Below are positions 44,155 through 52,685 of a stretch of DNA of 64,000 nucleotides, in pieces (position 1 is the stretch's first letter; each line of letters starts with the position of its first letter). The position numbers and the translations under genes were made by a program. A model generated the notes under the pieces. The model saw only the letters and a program-made list of their open reading frames with translations, was not told the origin of the DNA and did not search any database. This stretch comes from Streptomyces sp. 3214.6 (lineage in GTDB: Bacteria > Actinomycetota > Actinomycetes > Streptomycetales > Streptomycetaceae): contig NZ_LT670819.1 in NCBI RefSeq assembly GCF_900129855.1, positions 310,001 to 374,000 on the forward strand, written 5' to 3'.

Positions 44155-44243
44155 CCCCAGCATGCCTGCTCGCGCGTCGCAGCCGTCCCTCCCGTACCAG
44201 GAGGCGGGCCCCGGGTGGAGCCATGGTCGAGGAAGGGGAGAAC

Positions 44244-45323
44244 GTGACGGTCAACGGATCGGGCGAGCCGACGGCGGACGAGCAGAGCTCTCCTGACGAC
44301 AAGCCGGGTTCCGTCACCATCGCCTACATCGCGGAATCCGCCGGCGTCTCGATCCCCACCGTCTCCAAGGTGCTCAACGGTCGCTCGGGAGTCTCCGACC
44401 AGACCCGGGCCCGCGTCGAAGAACTGATCAACCATTACGGCTACCGGAAGTCGGCGGCCAACCGCGCCAACGTGGTGGAGCTGGTCTTCCGGGAGCTGGA
44501 GAGCCTGTGGGCGGTGGAGATCATCCGCGGCGTGGAGCGGGTGGCGCGCAGGAACCGCGTCGGCGTCATGGTCTCCGAGCTCGCGCTCCACGACAGCCAG
44601 CCCATATCCATCGACGACACTGTCAGGCGCCGTCCCAGCTGCGTGCTGTCCGTGTCCCAGCTCTCGCAGAAGGAACGCGAGCAACTGGAGGCGAAGGGCA
44701 TCCCGTTCGTCGTCATCCACCCGATCAACGACCTGCCGGACGACGTGCCCTTCGTCGGCGCCACCAACTTCCGCGGCGGCCACACCGCCGTCCGGCACCT
44801 GCTCGGCCTGGGACACCGGCGCATCGCCATGTTGAGCGGCCCGGACCACCCGTACTTCCTGGCCCGCAAGGCGGGATACCTCGCCGCACTGGCCGAGGCC
44901 GGCGTCCCCGCCGAGCCCGACCTGCTGGTGCAGACCCGGCCCACCCGCGAGGAGGGGCACGCCGCCGCCCGCGACCTGCTGTCCCGCGACGACCGGCCCA
45001 CCGCCGTGTTCACCGCGAACGACTTCCAGGCCGTGGGCGTCTACCAGGCCGCCCGCGAGCTGGGCCTGTCCATCCCGGCGGACCTGAGCGTCGTCGGCTT
45101 CGACGACCTGCCCATCGCGGCCTGGGTGGAACCGCCGCTGACGACCGTGCATCAGCCGCTGACCGAAATGGCCGTGGCCGCGACCGAGTTGGCTCTCGCG
45201 CTCGGCCGCGGCGAGGAGGTGGGCCAGGTCGGCCTCGAGATCGCCACCACTCTCACGGTCCGGGCCAGCACCGCCCCGCCGAAGGCTCGCCCGGCGCGGG
45301 CAGCCCGCAAGGAGCCCACGTAG
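44244..45323 (+). CDS. LacI-family repressor of the GH operon
   Basis: The 359-residue protein has a LacI HTH preceded by a ~35-residue polar leader. SVTIAYIAESAGVSIPTVSK and VLNGRSGVSDQTRARVEELI are followed by a hinge. The sugar-binding domain has FTANDFQAVGVYQAARELGL and VVGFDDLPIAAWVEPPLTTV. I prefer the GTG at 44244 with GGAAGGGGAG upstream; ATG 44151 (overlapping the GH36 stop) and ATG 44223 are alternatives. As last gene of the GH operon it is probably its own repressor, released by an oligosaccharide. It converges on a close paralogue that lacks a working HTH. Confidence 0.85.
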   Translation: MTVNGSGEPTADEQSSPDDKPGSVTIAYIAESAGVSIPTVSKVLNGRSGVSDQTRARVEELINHYGYRKSAANRANVVELVFRELESLWAVEIIRGVERVARRNRVGVMVSELALHDSQPISIDDTVRRRPSCVLSVSQLSQKEREQLEAKGIPFVVIHPINDLPDDVPFVGATNFRGGHTAVRHLLGLGHRRIAMLSGPDHPYFLARKAGYLAALAEAGVPAEPDLLVQTRPTREEGHAAARDLLSRDDRPTAVFTANDFQAVGVYQAARELGLSIPADLSVVGFDDLPIAAWVEPPLTTVHQPLTEMAVAATELALALGRGEEVGQVGLEIATTLTVRASTAPPKARPARAARKEPT

Positions 45324-45361
45324 CACGGGGGAACCGCTGTTCACGGTGCGCCGCCGAGCAG

Positions 45362-45381
45362 TGCCGCCGACTGCGGCGGCA
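45362..45381. terminator. Bidirectional terminator between LacI paralogues
   Basis: TGCCGCCG (45362-45369) pairs with CGGCGGCA (45374-45381) around ACTG, in the 63-bp gap between two convergent genes. Confidence 0.6.
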
Positions 45382-45386
45382 GTCGC

Positions 45387-46439
45387 TCAGGACGCCGGCG
45401 GGGCGGTGCTGTCCCGGACCACCAGTGACGTGGCGATGTCGAGCCTGGTCTGCGGCATGTCCTCGCCACTGCCGAGAGCGAGGGCGAGTTCCGCGGCCGC
45501 CCTGGCCATGGCCGTCAGCGGCTGGCGCACGGTCGTCAACGGCGGGTCCATCCACGCCGCGACGGGAAGGTCGTCGAAACTCGCCACACTCAGGTCCCGG
45601 GGGATCGACAGGCCGAGTTCCCGGGCGGCCTGATAGAGCCCGATGGCCTGCATGTCGCTGGCGGTGAACACGGCGGTGGGCCGGTCCGGACGGGACAGCA
45701 GCTCACGTGCCGCCGCGTATCCGTGCTCACGGGTCAGCTCGGTGCGAAGGAACAGATCCGGCTCCCGCCCGAGGCCCGCCTCTTGAAGCGCGGAGGTGTA
45801 CCCGGCCACCCGGGCGACGCAGAACGAGTGGTCGGGCCCGCTGATCATGCCGATGCGCCGATGTCCCAGGTCTGCCAGATGCCCGACCGCGGCCCGTGCC
45901 CCCTTCCATTGCGTCGCGCTCACGAACGGCACGTCCTCGGCAAGCTCCTCGGCCGGGTCGAACACGACGAAGGGGATTCCCTGGGCCCGCAGTCGCTCCC
46001 GCTGGCCCTCCCGCAGGAACGTGATCGACAGCACATCCTGCCCGCGCTGCCCCCCGCTGCCATCGAGGTACACCGCGGTCGCCCGGTCGAAACCGAGCTC
46101 CGAGAACACCACCCCCACGCGGTTCTCCCTGGCGACGCGTTCCACACCGCGGAGGATCTCCGCCCCCCACATGTGCACCAGCTCCGGGAACAGGATCTCC
46201 ACGATGTCGCCCTGGTCACCCCCAGCCGAAGGCTCGCGGTGAGCGTGCTTTGTGATCAGCTCCCCGAACCGTCTCCGGCTGCGGTCCCAGGTCCGGGGAC
46301 CGTCCTCGAGCACCGAAAGCGCGAGCACCGGCACGCCGTCCATGGGCTCGGGTATGTAGGCGATGGTCGGCCACGGCGGATCCACGAGGCGCGAGCGCTC
46401 GTGACCGACCGGGGTACCTGCGGATGGAGTATCAGTCAC
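45387..46439 (-). CDS. LacI-like sensor protein with degenerate HTH
   Basis: The 350-residue protein is a clear paralogue of the convergent LacI protein over the whole ligand domain. EILRGVERVARENRVGVVFS, LGHRRIGMISGPDHSF, FTASDMQAIGLYQAARELGL and VASFDDLPVAAWMDPPLTTV all match. The N-terminal region aligns too (TIAYI, then the positions of the two HTH helices). There, however, the recognition helix IPTVSKVLNG is replaced by VPVLALSVLEDG and the downstream helix by WDRSRRRFGELITK, so specific DNA binding looks lost. The frame itself is intact for 350 codons, which argues for selection. It might bind the same ligand, or form mixed dimers with its paralogue. Confidence 0.75.
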   Translation of the reverse strand: MTDTPSAGTPVGHERSRLVDPPWPTIAYIPEPMDGVPVLALSVLEDGPRTWDRSRRRFGELITKHAHREPSAGGDQGDIVEILFPELVHMWGAEILRGVERVARENRVGVVFSELGFDRATAVYLDGSGGQRGQDVLSITFLREGQRERLRAQGIPFVVFDPAEELAEDVPFVSATQWKGARAAVGHLADLGHRRIGMISGPDHSFCVARVAGYTSALQEAGLGREPDLFLRTELTREHGYAAARELLSRPDRPTAVFTASDMQAIGLYQAARELGLSIPRDLSVASFDDLPVAAWMDPPLTTVRQPLTAMARAAAELALALGSGEDMPQTRLDIATSLVVRDSTAPPAS

Positions 46440-46719
46440 AGCAGCAATTCCTGTTCACCGTGGCCTGGCCGCACCTGTCCAGCCAGGAAGCCTGTGCAGG
46501 AGCACTGGGACACAGGCTATTCACCAAGTCCCCCGTGCAACAGCTCCCCAGCCAAAGCGCTCCGCCCGGACACAGGGGGCGGGCTCGGCTCTGCCCCGGC
46601 GGTTCCGCGGGCGGGGGGACGAAAGTCGTCGTTCCCCCGCCGTCAGGCGCGGTCAATCCCGCTGGAGGGGCGTCAGGACGAACCTCCGAAGCGAGCGGCC
46701 CGGAGTTCCAGACAGTGGT

Positions 46720-46899
46720 GCGGCAGGACGCCGGAGCCGGGTCGGTCAGCGGGCCGTACCAGCTTGTGGCGTTGTGGATATGCGGGTACCGGTAGTGGTC
46801 CCCGCCCGAGGTGGGCTGGTCGCTCCAGGCGTTTGCGACGGCCCCGGTGAGTGGCTTGATGAGGTCGGTCCAGGTCTGGGCGTCCTTCGACCCCTGCAC
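46720..46899 (-). pseudogene. F5/8-type (CBM32-like) carbohydrate-binding remnant
   Basis: About 55 residues read QGSKDAQTWTDLIKPLTGAV and, further on, HYRYPHIHNATSWYG. This resembles the last strands of discoidin/CBM32 domains (QGSNDGxxWT ... YRYLRIxNxxxWYG). No complete domain or enzyme is attached. It is probably the 3' scrap of a secreted glycosidase gene removed from this site. Confidence 0.45.
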
Positions 46900-46911
46900 G
46901 ACGCCCGATCG

Positions 46912-47790
46912 TTACGGCGTGGAGAACAGGCCGGGCCCCGGAGGCGTGGGGCCGTCGGCGCGGACGCCGTTGGTGACCCGTAGGAACTCCAGCTTTTCAG
47001 CGTCGGTGGAACCCGCGGCCACCGTGTAGACGACGAGTCGGATGTCGCAGCCTGGAACGGTGAGCACGTCGCAGTCGCAGATCACCTCACCCACCTGGGG
47101 GTGTACCACGGTCTTGCGGGCCGAGACGTGCGGGCCGGCTGTGCCCTCGTCCCACAGGTGGGCGAACTCCGCGCTGGTGGACCGCAGTTCCTCGACGAGG
47201 TCGGTCAGGCCGCGGTCGCGGGAGTAGTCGATGAGAGCTGTGCGCAAGTCTGCGACGAGGGCAAGTTTCAGGGCATCGTCGTCCTGGAGCACGGGCCAGG
47301 ACGCGAGCCGGCTGGGCCCTGTGGCGAAGACCGCCCGTGCCAGGTTGCGCTCGTCGTGTGTCCGCGCACTGGGATCGCCCATCAGGACCGACCATGCGGG
47401 GGTCCAGGAATGCAAGGTCCAGTCGGCACTGAACACGCCCACAGGGAACTCCCCGAGGCGGGCCAGCATCCGTTGGACCCCGGCCGGAACATGCGTGGAG
47501 ATCGTCCCCTCCTGGGGAGGCAGGAGGCCGGCCAGCCGGTAGGCGTGATCGCGCTCCATGGGCTGCAGTTGCAGTGCCCTGGTCAGGCTCGCGACGACCT
47601 GTGCTGAAGGGCTTTTGGCGCGGCCCTGTTCCAGGCGGACCACGTAGTCGACCGACAGCCCGGCGAGTTCTGCCAGTTCCTCGCGGCGCAACCCCACCGC
47701 ACGTCGTCCGGGCCGTGAGGTCAGTCCGGCGTCGGCGGGAGAAAGGCGGTCGCGCCAGCGGTGCAGTGCCGTGCCCAGGGTCTCGTCCAC
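46912..47790 (-). CDS. XRE-family regulator with MmyB-like sensor domain
   Basis: The 292-residue protein has HTH_31/XRE motifs near the N-terminus (GLRREELAELAGLSVDYVVR, LEQGRAKSPSAQVVASLTRA). It also has the MmyB ligand domain (GVFSADWTLHSWTPAWSVLM, RSTSAEFAHLWDEGTAG, VICDCDVLTVPGCDIRLVVY). It is divergent from an SDR oxidoreductase, a pairing that is very common in Streptomyces, where the regulator represses the oxidoreductase. It starts with GTG. It is the second regulator of this kind in the window (the other is at 10851-11600). Confidence 0.88.
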   Translation of the reverse strand: MDETLGTALHRWRDRLSPADAGLTSRPGRRAVGLRREELAELAGLSVDYVVRLEQGRAKSPSAQVVASLTRALQLQPMERDHAYRLAGLLPPQEGTISTHVPAGVQRMLARLGEFPVGVFSADWTLHSWTPAWSVLMGDPSARTHDERNLARAVFATGPSRLASWPVLQDDDALKLALVADLRTALIDYSRDRGLTDLVEELRSTSAEFAHLWDEGTAGPHVSARKTVVHPQVGEVICDCDVLTVPGCDIRLVVYTVAAGSTDAEKLEFLRVTNGVRADGPTPPGPGLFSTP

Positions 47791-47892
47791 TCGGCCATTG
47801 TGTCCGCCGGGCCGTCGCCGTGCCTGGTACTGGCTGTCCTACCGTCGCGGAGAGCACTGGCTGGCCTCTCGCCACGGGCCGAGAGTGGACGC

Positions 47893-48588
47893 ATGACGAC
47901 CACATTCATCACAGGAGCCAACAAGTCCCTCGGGTACGAGACCGCCCGCCGCTTGATCGAGGCCGGCCACACCGTCCTCATCGGAGCTCGTGATCCGGAG
48001 CGCGGCCAGGCGGCCGCCGACGCACTCGGGGCCCGTTTCGTCCAGATCGACGTGACCGACGACGCATCGGCGGCCGCTGCCGCCGCCGATATCGAGGCTC
48101 GCGAGGGCGGCATCGACGTCCTGATCAACAACGCAGGTATTTTCGGGACGCACAACCCCACCGACCAGATCACAGCCGCTGATGCCAGCGAGGTGTTCGA
48201 AGTCAATGTCGTGGGAATCGTCCGGGTCACGCACGCGTTCCTGCCGCTGCTGCGCAAGTCCGCGCACCCGGTCATCGTCAATGTGTCGAGCGGCATGGGG
48301 TCGTTCGCGGCCACCCACGACGCCGAGCGCGTCGAGTCGAGGAACCTCGCGCCGCTCTACACGGCGTCGAAGGCCGCGGTGACCATGCTGACCACGCAGT
48401 ACGCGAAGTCCTGGCCGGATGTGAAAGTGAACGCGGCCGACCCGGGCTACACAGCGACCGACTTCAACGGGCACAGCGGCCCGCAGACCGTGACCGAGGG
48501 CACCGACGCGATCGTCGAACTCGCCACCATCGGGCCGCACGGGCCGACCGGAACCTTCCGCGACCGTCACGGTGAGATGGCCTGGTGA
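47893..48588 (+). CDS. Short-chain dehydrogenase
   Basis: The 231-residue classical SDR has FITGANKSLGYETARRL (NADP-binding TGxxxGxG, here GANKSLG), NNAG at IDVLINNAGIFG, and the catalytic Ser in VIVNVSSGMGS. YTASKAAVTML gives Tyr and Lys, and NAADPGYTATDFN closes the active site. The last ~20 residues (IGPHGPTGTFRDRHGEMAW) fit the carbonyl-reductase-like subgroup. The ATG at 47893 begins MTTTFITGANKSLGYET. It is probably controlled by the divergent XRE/MmyB regulator. The substrate is unknown. Confidence 0.88.
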   Translation: MTTTFITGANKSLGYETARRLIEAGHTVLIGARDPERGQAAADALGARFVQIDVTDDASAAAAAADIEAREGGIDVLINNAGIFGTHNPTDQITAADASEVFEVNVVGIVRVTHAFLPLLRKSAHPVIVNVSSGMGSFAATHDAERVESRNLAPLYTASKAAVTMLTTQYAKSWPDVKVNAADPGYTATDFNGHSGPQTVTEGTDAIVELATIGPHGPTGTFRDRHGEMAW

Positions 48589-48857
48589 TCCACCCTCGAA
48601 TTCGGGGCGTGCCCGGCACGGACGAAGGCCCCAGAGTGGCGAACTCATGCCGAGGTCCTTCACGCGGCCGGAGTGACGGCACTCCTGCACCGTTACCCCC
48701 GGCGGCACGGTGACGGTAGCCGCCACCTTCGCAGACGCGTACGGCCCACTGACGCTGACGGAGCTGCGGGTGGCCGGCGGCGTACTCGACGTCGCTATCA
48801 CGGCCCTTGGGGAGTAGCGGAACGGGAATCAGCGGTAGTCGTTGACGTGGTACGGCG

Positions 48858-49853
48858 TCATCGAGCTGGCTCCGTCGTCGCCGTGCGCGGGCCGGGGAGT
48901 TCACCGGCCTGGAGGGCAGCGAAGTCGGCGTGCGCGGCTTCGACGGCTTCGGGGTACGCTTCGCGCTTGGCGTGCTCGGCGAGTGCCCGGTAGATGCTGG
49001 CGACGGACGGGTTCTGTCCCTTGCGCTTGCCAGTGGGGATGATCAGGTTGGGCTGGATCTGCTCGACGGACTCCCCGTTCGCTCTCCGGCGCAGCACGGT
49101 GTGCAGCATGTCGTCGGTGATGACCGGCGGCCGGCCGCCGTGCTTGCCTTTGCGGGCGGCGGTGTCGAGGCCCTCCAGGGTGGACTCTCGGATGTTCTCG
49201 CGCTCGGTCTCCGCCATCGCGGCGAAGAACGCGAACAGCAGTTTGCCGGGCCCGGTGGGGTCGTAGATGCCGGGCAGCGGCCCGGCGAGCATCTCCAGGA
49301 CCAGGCCATGTGCGGTGAGGTGGTCGGCTAGCGCGGTGAGTTCGGCGGCGTCGCGGCCGAGCCGCTTCATCTCGTACACCGTCAGGATCACGCGGCAGTG
49401 CGGGGCGTGCGCCTTGATCTCCCGCGCCGTCCGGAGCACCTGTTCGAACTGCGGGCGCACCCGCACGCGGGTGCTGATCTTCTCGCTGAAGATCTTCTCT
49501 CGGGGGATGCCGTGCGCGGTGAGCGCGTCGAACTGGGAGTCGAGTTCCTGGCTCAGGTGCGAGCAACGGGCGTAGCCGAGGCGGATATCGACGCCTGGGG
49601 CGTCTGGGACGGCCGGAGCCGGCGGCGGGGTGCCGGGTCGCCACGGTTGCCCCGGCCCGCGGTCGGCCGGGGTCTGCACCCGCAGCAGCTTCGCGAGCCG
49701 GGGCACCTTCGTGAACCGGCCGGTGTGGTACGCGCCGGCGACCGCGCCGCTACGTGAGCGGCAGGGTGAGCCGGGCTGAACATCACAGCGGGGGCAGGGG
49801 TGGCGCTCGATGTCGTCCGGGTCGCTTGGCGAGGGGCCCTGAGTGTCCGTCAC
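48858..49853 (-). CDS. Serine recombinase with N-terminal Cys/His zinc motif
   Basis: The 331-residue protein begins with a Cys-X2-Cys...Cys...His motif (C20, C23, C31, H43: CPRCDVQPGSPCRSRSG) like those seen in actinophage proteins. A Pro-rich linker follows. The resolvase catalytic domain (about 88-235) has RLGYARCSHLSQELDSQ (catalytic S98), VYEMKRLGRDAAELTALADH and AFFAAMAETERENIRES. A C-terminal HTH (PSVASIYRALAEH) follows. It is a resolvase/invertase of a mobile element, but no element ends are evident next to it. The GTG at 49853 is preferred over a start at 49943, which would add a non-family leader. Confidence 0.8.
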   Translation of the reverse strand: MTDTQGPSPSDPDDIERHPCPRCDVQPGSPCRSRSGAVAGAYHTGRFTKVPRLAKLLRVQTPADRGPGQPWRPGTPPPAPAVPDAPGVDIRLGYARCSHLSQELDSQFDALTAHGIPREKIFSEKISTRVRVRPQFEQVLRTAREIKAHAPHCRVILTVYEMKRLGRDAAELTALADHLTAHGLVLEMLAGPLPGIYDPTGPGKLLFAFFAAMAETERENIRESTLEGLDTAARKGKHGGRPPVITDDMLHTVLRRRANGESVEQIQPNLIIPTGKRKGQNPSVASIYRALAEHAKREAYPEAVEAAHADFAALQAGELPGPRTATTEPAR

Positions 49854-50007
49854 AGCCTCGCATCCTCGCACAACACAAGTCTCAGAAGGGGGTCCGACCC
49901 GCTTTTGAGTGAGAACGGGTTCTGAGAACTGATCGGAGATCAACAGGGTTCCGGCGGCACGTTTTCGATCTTGCTCCGGGAAAGGGTCGTTTGCGAGAGG
50001 CCCCGCT

Positions 50008-50023
50008 GATCAAGGACTCGCCC
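50008..50023. repeat. 16-bp partner of the repeat at 10741-10756
   Basis: TGATCAAGGACTCGCC is the reverse complement of the sequence at 10741-10756, with one mismatch. It lies between the serine recombinase and the TetR stop codon. It may be an IS end remnant. Confidence 0.35.
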
Positions 50024-50032
50024 GATCCTCGA

Positions 50033-50641
50033 TCATTCTTCGGCGGTCAACCCTTGCGGCGGGCCGGAGGCCAGGACGCTGGTGACGAAGTTCGCCAACT
50101 GTGACCGCATCCTTTCCCGCGGAATGCGCTCTTCTCCGGCCAGGTGCTCAACGAGGTCGGCTCGTGTGGCGGCGAGCAGGGCGTGGGCGGTGAAGTCGCT
50201 GCCGGTCAGGCCGGGGACCTGCTCCAGTACGGCTCGGAGCAGGCTGTGCCACCGCTCGTAGTGCTCCGCCCGGTACGGGCTGCTGCTCCCGCCTTCCTCC
50301 AGGGCCAGCGCGAGGCGCCGGTTGTCGAGTTTGAAGCACAGGACGGCATCGAGCAGGGCGGGTACGCGATCCCGCGGTGGGGTCGCGGGCCCCAGGGGCG
50401 GTGGGCCGACCTCGACGGCCTGCCTGATCGGTTCCAGCCGTGCCTCGTACAGTGCGCGGAGCAGCCCGGCGCGATCGCCGAAGGCCCGGAAGAGCGTGCC
50501 CTTGCCAACGCCGGCCGCCGCAGCGATGTCGGCCATGGTGACGTCCTCGGGACTTTCGCAGCGGACGAAAAGGGCGTCAGCGGCCGCGAGCACGGCCTCC
50601 CGATTACGGGCGGCGTCCTTGCGGGGCCTGCGCTCTGGCAT
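50033..50641 (-). CDS. TetR-family repressor
   Basis: The 202-residue protein has the TetR_N HTH (residues 8-55: ARNREAVLAAADALFVRCES, VTMADIAAAAGVGKGTLFRA). A helical ligand domain carries a C-terminal TetR_C33-like segment (RADLVEHLAGEERIPRERMR). ATG at 50641 is used; the in-frame extension to 50686 would overlap the operator region. It is divergent from a two-gene unit (SnoaL-like and NmrA-like proteins). Two palindromes lie between, so autorepression and repression of that unit are likely. Confidence 0.88.
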   Translation of the reverse strand: MPERRPRKDAARNREAVLAAADALFVRCESPEDVTMADIAAAAGVGKGTLFRAFGDRAGLLRALYEARLEPIRQAVEVGPPPLGPATPPRDRVPALLDAVLCFKLDNRRLALALEEGGSSSPYRAEHYERWHSLLRAVLEQVPGLTGSDFTAHALLAATRADLVEHLAGEERIPRERMRSQLANFVTSVLASGPPQGLTAEE

Positions 50642-50662
50642 GCCGCACCTCCATTTGCAAAG

Positions 50663-50703
50663 CGGACTCGTGGTCCGTATCGTCAAATCGGACCCAGGGT
50701 CCG
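50663..50703. promoter_or_regulatory. Twin TetR operator candidates
   Basis: CGGAC-N5-GTCCG (50663-50677) and CGGACC-CAG-GGTCCG (50689-50703) lie in the 86-bp gap between the TetR gene and the SnoaL-like gene. Both share the half-site CGGAC; their centres are 26 bp apart, which places them on nearly the same helix face. Confidence 0.65.
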
Positions 50704-50727
50704 GATTCTATGACTTGGAGGATACCC

Positions 50728-51153
50728 ATGTCCGCACCAACCTCCCCGGCGGATCTGTACCGCCACAGCCTGCGACTGCTGCTCGACAAGGACATTCCCG
50801 CGTGGGTCGCCCTGTGGGCCGAGGACGGCCTCATGGAGTTCCCCTTCGCCCCCGACGGCTGGCCCCAGCGCCTGGAGGGCAGGGAGGCCGTCGCCGCTTA
50901 TATGCGCCACTACCCCGACCACATAGAACTGCACGACTTCCCCGACCTGCGGATCCACCAGACCACCGATCCACAGACCATCGTGGTCGAGATGCGCGGC
51001 GTCGGTCGCTTGATGGAAAGCGACGCCCCCTTCGACATGACCTACATCGCCGTCGTGACCGTACAAGAGGGGCATATCACCTCCTACCGGGACTACTGGA
51101 ACCCCCTCGCCGTCCAGGAATCCGGCACCGACTTCACCGGGAGCAGCCGATGA
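50728..51153 (+). CDS. SnoaL-like (NTF2 fold) protein
   Basis: The 141-residue protein has the NTF2/SnoaL-like cone fold pattern. YRHSLRLLLDKDIPAWVALW and EDGLMEFPFAPDG are typical, with a central Tyr/His pocket and the end VTVQEGHITSYRDYWNPLAV. Members are isomerases, cyclases or small-molecule hydrolases. ATG at 50728 follows TTGGAGGA. The stop overlaps the next start (ATGA), so it is coupled to the NmrA-like gene. The pair is probably induced by the ligand of the divergent TetR protein. Confidence 0.85.
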   Translation: MSAPTSPADLYRHSLRLLLDKDIPAWVALWAEDGLMEFPFAPDGWPQRLEGREAVAAYMRHYPDHIELHDFPDLRIHQTTDPQTIVVEMRGVGRLMESDAPFDMTYIAVVTVQEGHITSYRDYWNPLAVQESGTDFTGSSR

Positions 51154-51998
51154 CCACCACCGGCACCACACTGGTCATCGGCGCCACCGGCACCACCGGA
51201 AGCCGCACCGCCGCACAGCTGACGGCCGCGGGTCACCGCGTCAAAGCCGCCAGCCGCCCGGCCACCCCGGTCGCCGGCGCCGAGCCGGTCCCCTTCGACT
51301 GGTACGACCCCGCCACTCACGCTGCCGCCCTCGACGGAGTCGACCGCGTCTACCTCATACCGCCCCTGGGCGACTCCGACCCCGCGGCGATCATGCTGCC
51401 GTTCCTCCATCAGGCCCGCACCGCCGGCGTGCACCGCGCGGTGCTGCTGAGCTCCTCGGCCATCCCCGAGGGCGGTCCGGCGGTGGGAACGGTGCACCAG
51501 GCCCTGCCCGATCTGTTCGAACAGTGGGCGGTACTGCGGCCCTCGTGGTTCATGCAGAACTTCACCGGCACGCACGCGCACGCTCGCAGCATCCGCGACG
51601 AGGGCATCATCTGGACCGCCACCGAAAGCGGCCGGGTCGGCTTCGTCGACGCCGAGGACATCGCGGCCGTCGCCGTCTGCGCTCTGACCGACGAGCAAGC
51701 CCCCAACACCGATCTCCTCCTCACCGGACCCGAGGCACTCTGCTACGACGACATCGCCGCGATCATCACCGAGGTCACCGGTCGGCCCGTGGTCCACCGC
51801 CGTCTGTCCTACGAGCAGATGCGCGATCGCCTCACGACGCAGGTGCCGGTGGAGTTCGCCGCACTACTGGCCGGCATGGACCGTGCCATCGCCGAAGGCA
51901 CGGAGGACCGCATCACCGACACCGTCCAGCGCCTCACCGGTCGGCCCTCGCGCACCTTCCGAGCGCTCCTTGAGAGGGAGATGCGATGCAGCAGCTGA
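51150..51998 (+). CDS. NmrA-like NAD(P)-binding protein
   Basis: The 282-residue protein has the atypical SDR motif TLVIGATGTTGSRTAAQL, the block VDRVYLIPPLGDSDP, and AVLRPSWFMQNFTG, followed by FVDAEDIAAVAVCALTD. These fit NmrA/ergot-biosynthesis-type proteins such as quinone or azoreductase-like enzymes. No classical YxxxK pair is present. Translation is coupled to the SnoaL-like gene. The two may modify a shared aromatic or polyketide-like compound; this is inference from the families. Confidence 0.85.
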   Translation: MTTTGTTLVIGATGTTGSRTAAQLTAAGHRVKAASRPATPVAGAEPVPFDWYDPATHAAALDGVDRVYLIPPLGDSDPAAIMLPFLHQARTAGVHRAVLLSSSAIPEGGPAVGTVHQALPDLFEQWAVLRPSWFMQNFTGTHAHARSIRDEGIIWTATESGRVGFVDAEDIAAVAVCALTDEQAPNTDLLLTGPEALCYDDIAAIITEVTGRPVVHRRLSYEQMRDRLTTQVPVEFAALLAGMDRAIAEGTEDRITDTVQRLTGRPSRTFRALLEREMRCSS

Positions 51999-52109
51999 TG
52001 TTCCAGGACGACCAGCAGTTGTGGGTTCGAGACCCTGCGTAATCTCGGCCTGGCCGTCTACGGAGGCTCGGACGTCGGTGAAGTCGTCGCAGCCGTCCCA
52101 GGTCACCTC

Positions 52110-52614
52110 CGGCGACTACGACGGCTGGCACGACGCCTGGCTGTCCACCGCCCAGCGTCTGGAGGCCGAAGCTCGCGCAAGCCACCCCGTCAGCGCGCGG
52201 GACGGGCGGGTCGTCAACGACCTCCGGCTGTACGGCGACGGACCTGACGCCGCCTCGACGCTCCAGGCCGAACAGGCCACGACCGTACGAGGAGTGGAGC
52301 GCGGCACGGCGGCCACCGGGGTTCTCGGCTCAGGCGACCGGCCGGCCTTCCGCAAGGCGAACATCCGCGGCAATCACCTCACCGCCCGCCTCGACTCCGC
52401 CTGCCCGCGGGGCACCCGGAGTTGCTCGCTCCAGCTGCGCCTGGACGCGCCGGACGGTCCGCTGGCCGCCGTGGTTCCCGTCGCGGCCGACGGTGGCTGG
52501 CAGGAGCAGTCCGTGACCCTGAAGCGCGAGATCACCGGAACGCACGACCTCTACCTCGTGGCGAAGGGCGCGGCCCGGGTCGCCGCGCTCGACTGGCTGA
52601 CGATCAGGCCCTGA
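52110..52614 (+). pseudogene. Composite fragment: hydrolase N-terminus joined to a CBM6-like C-terminus
   Basis: The first part (SGDYDGWHDAWLSTAQRLEA) looks like the N-terminal helix of a group of actinobacterial alpha/beta hydrolases. From about 52200 the sequence changes to a beta-sandwich with TVRGVERGTAATGVLGSGDR and a jelly-roll end, THDLYLVAKGAARVAALDWL. That end resembles the C-terminal CBM6-like module of secreted glycosidases. No start codon with a ribosome binding site and no catalytic part are present. A strong hairpin follows the stop, probably the terminator of the lost gene. Confidence 0.5.
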
Positions 52615-52619
52615 CACGG

Positions 52620-52663
52620 GACGGGCCGGGCGGCGGGATTCCCCTCCCGTCGCCCGGCCCGTC
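52620..52663. terminator. 19-bp bidirectional terminator
   Basis: Bases 52620-52638 pair with 52645-52663 with a single mismatch around TTCCCC. It lies between the CBM6-like fragment (plus) and the alginate-lyase-family gene (minus) and could serve both. Confidence 0.75.
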
Positions 52664-52685
52664 GCGTCCCCGCCGCGCTGCGATG

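Noticed and set aside
42487..44163. Long minus-strand frame (558 codons) opposite the GH36 gene
   Set aside because: It is Gly/Val/Asp-rich low-complexity sequence, as expected from the reverse of high-GC3 coding DNA. GH36 motifs on the plus strand are clear.
48589..48857. Possible beta-domain remnant on the minus strand (SVSVSGPYASAKVAATVTVP)
   Set aside because: The stretch is short, with no start and no clear family. It could be a scrap of a glycosidase, but I cannot support it.
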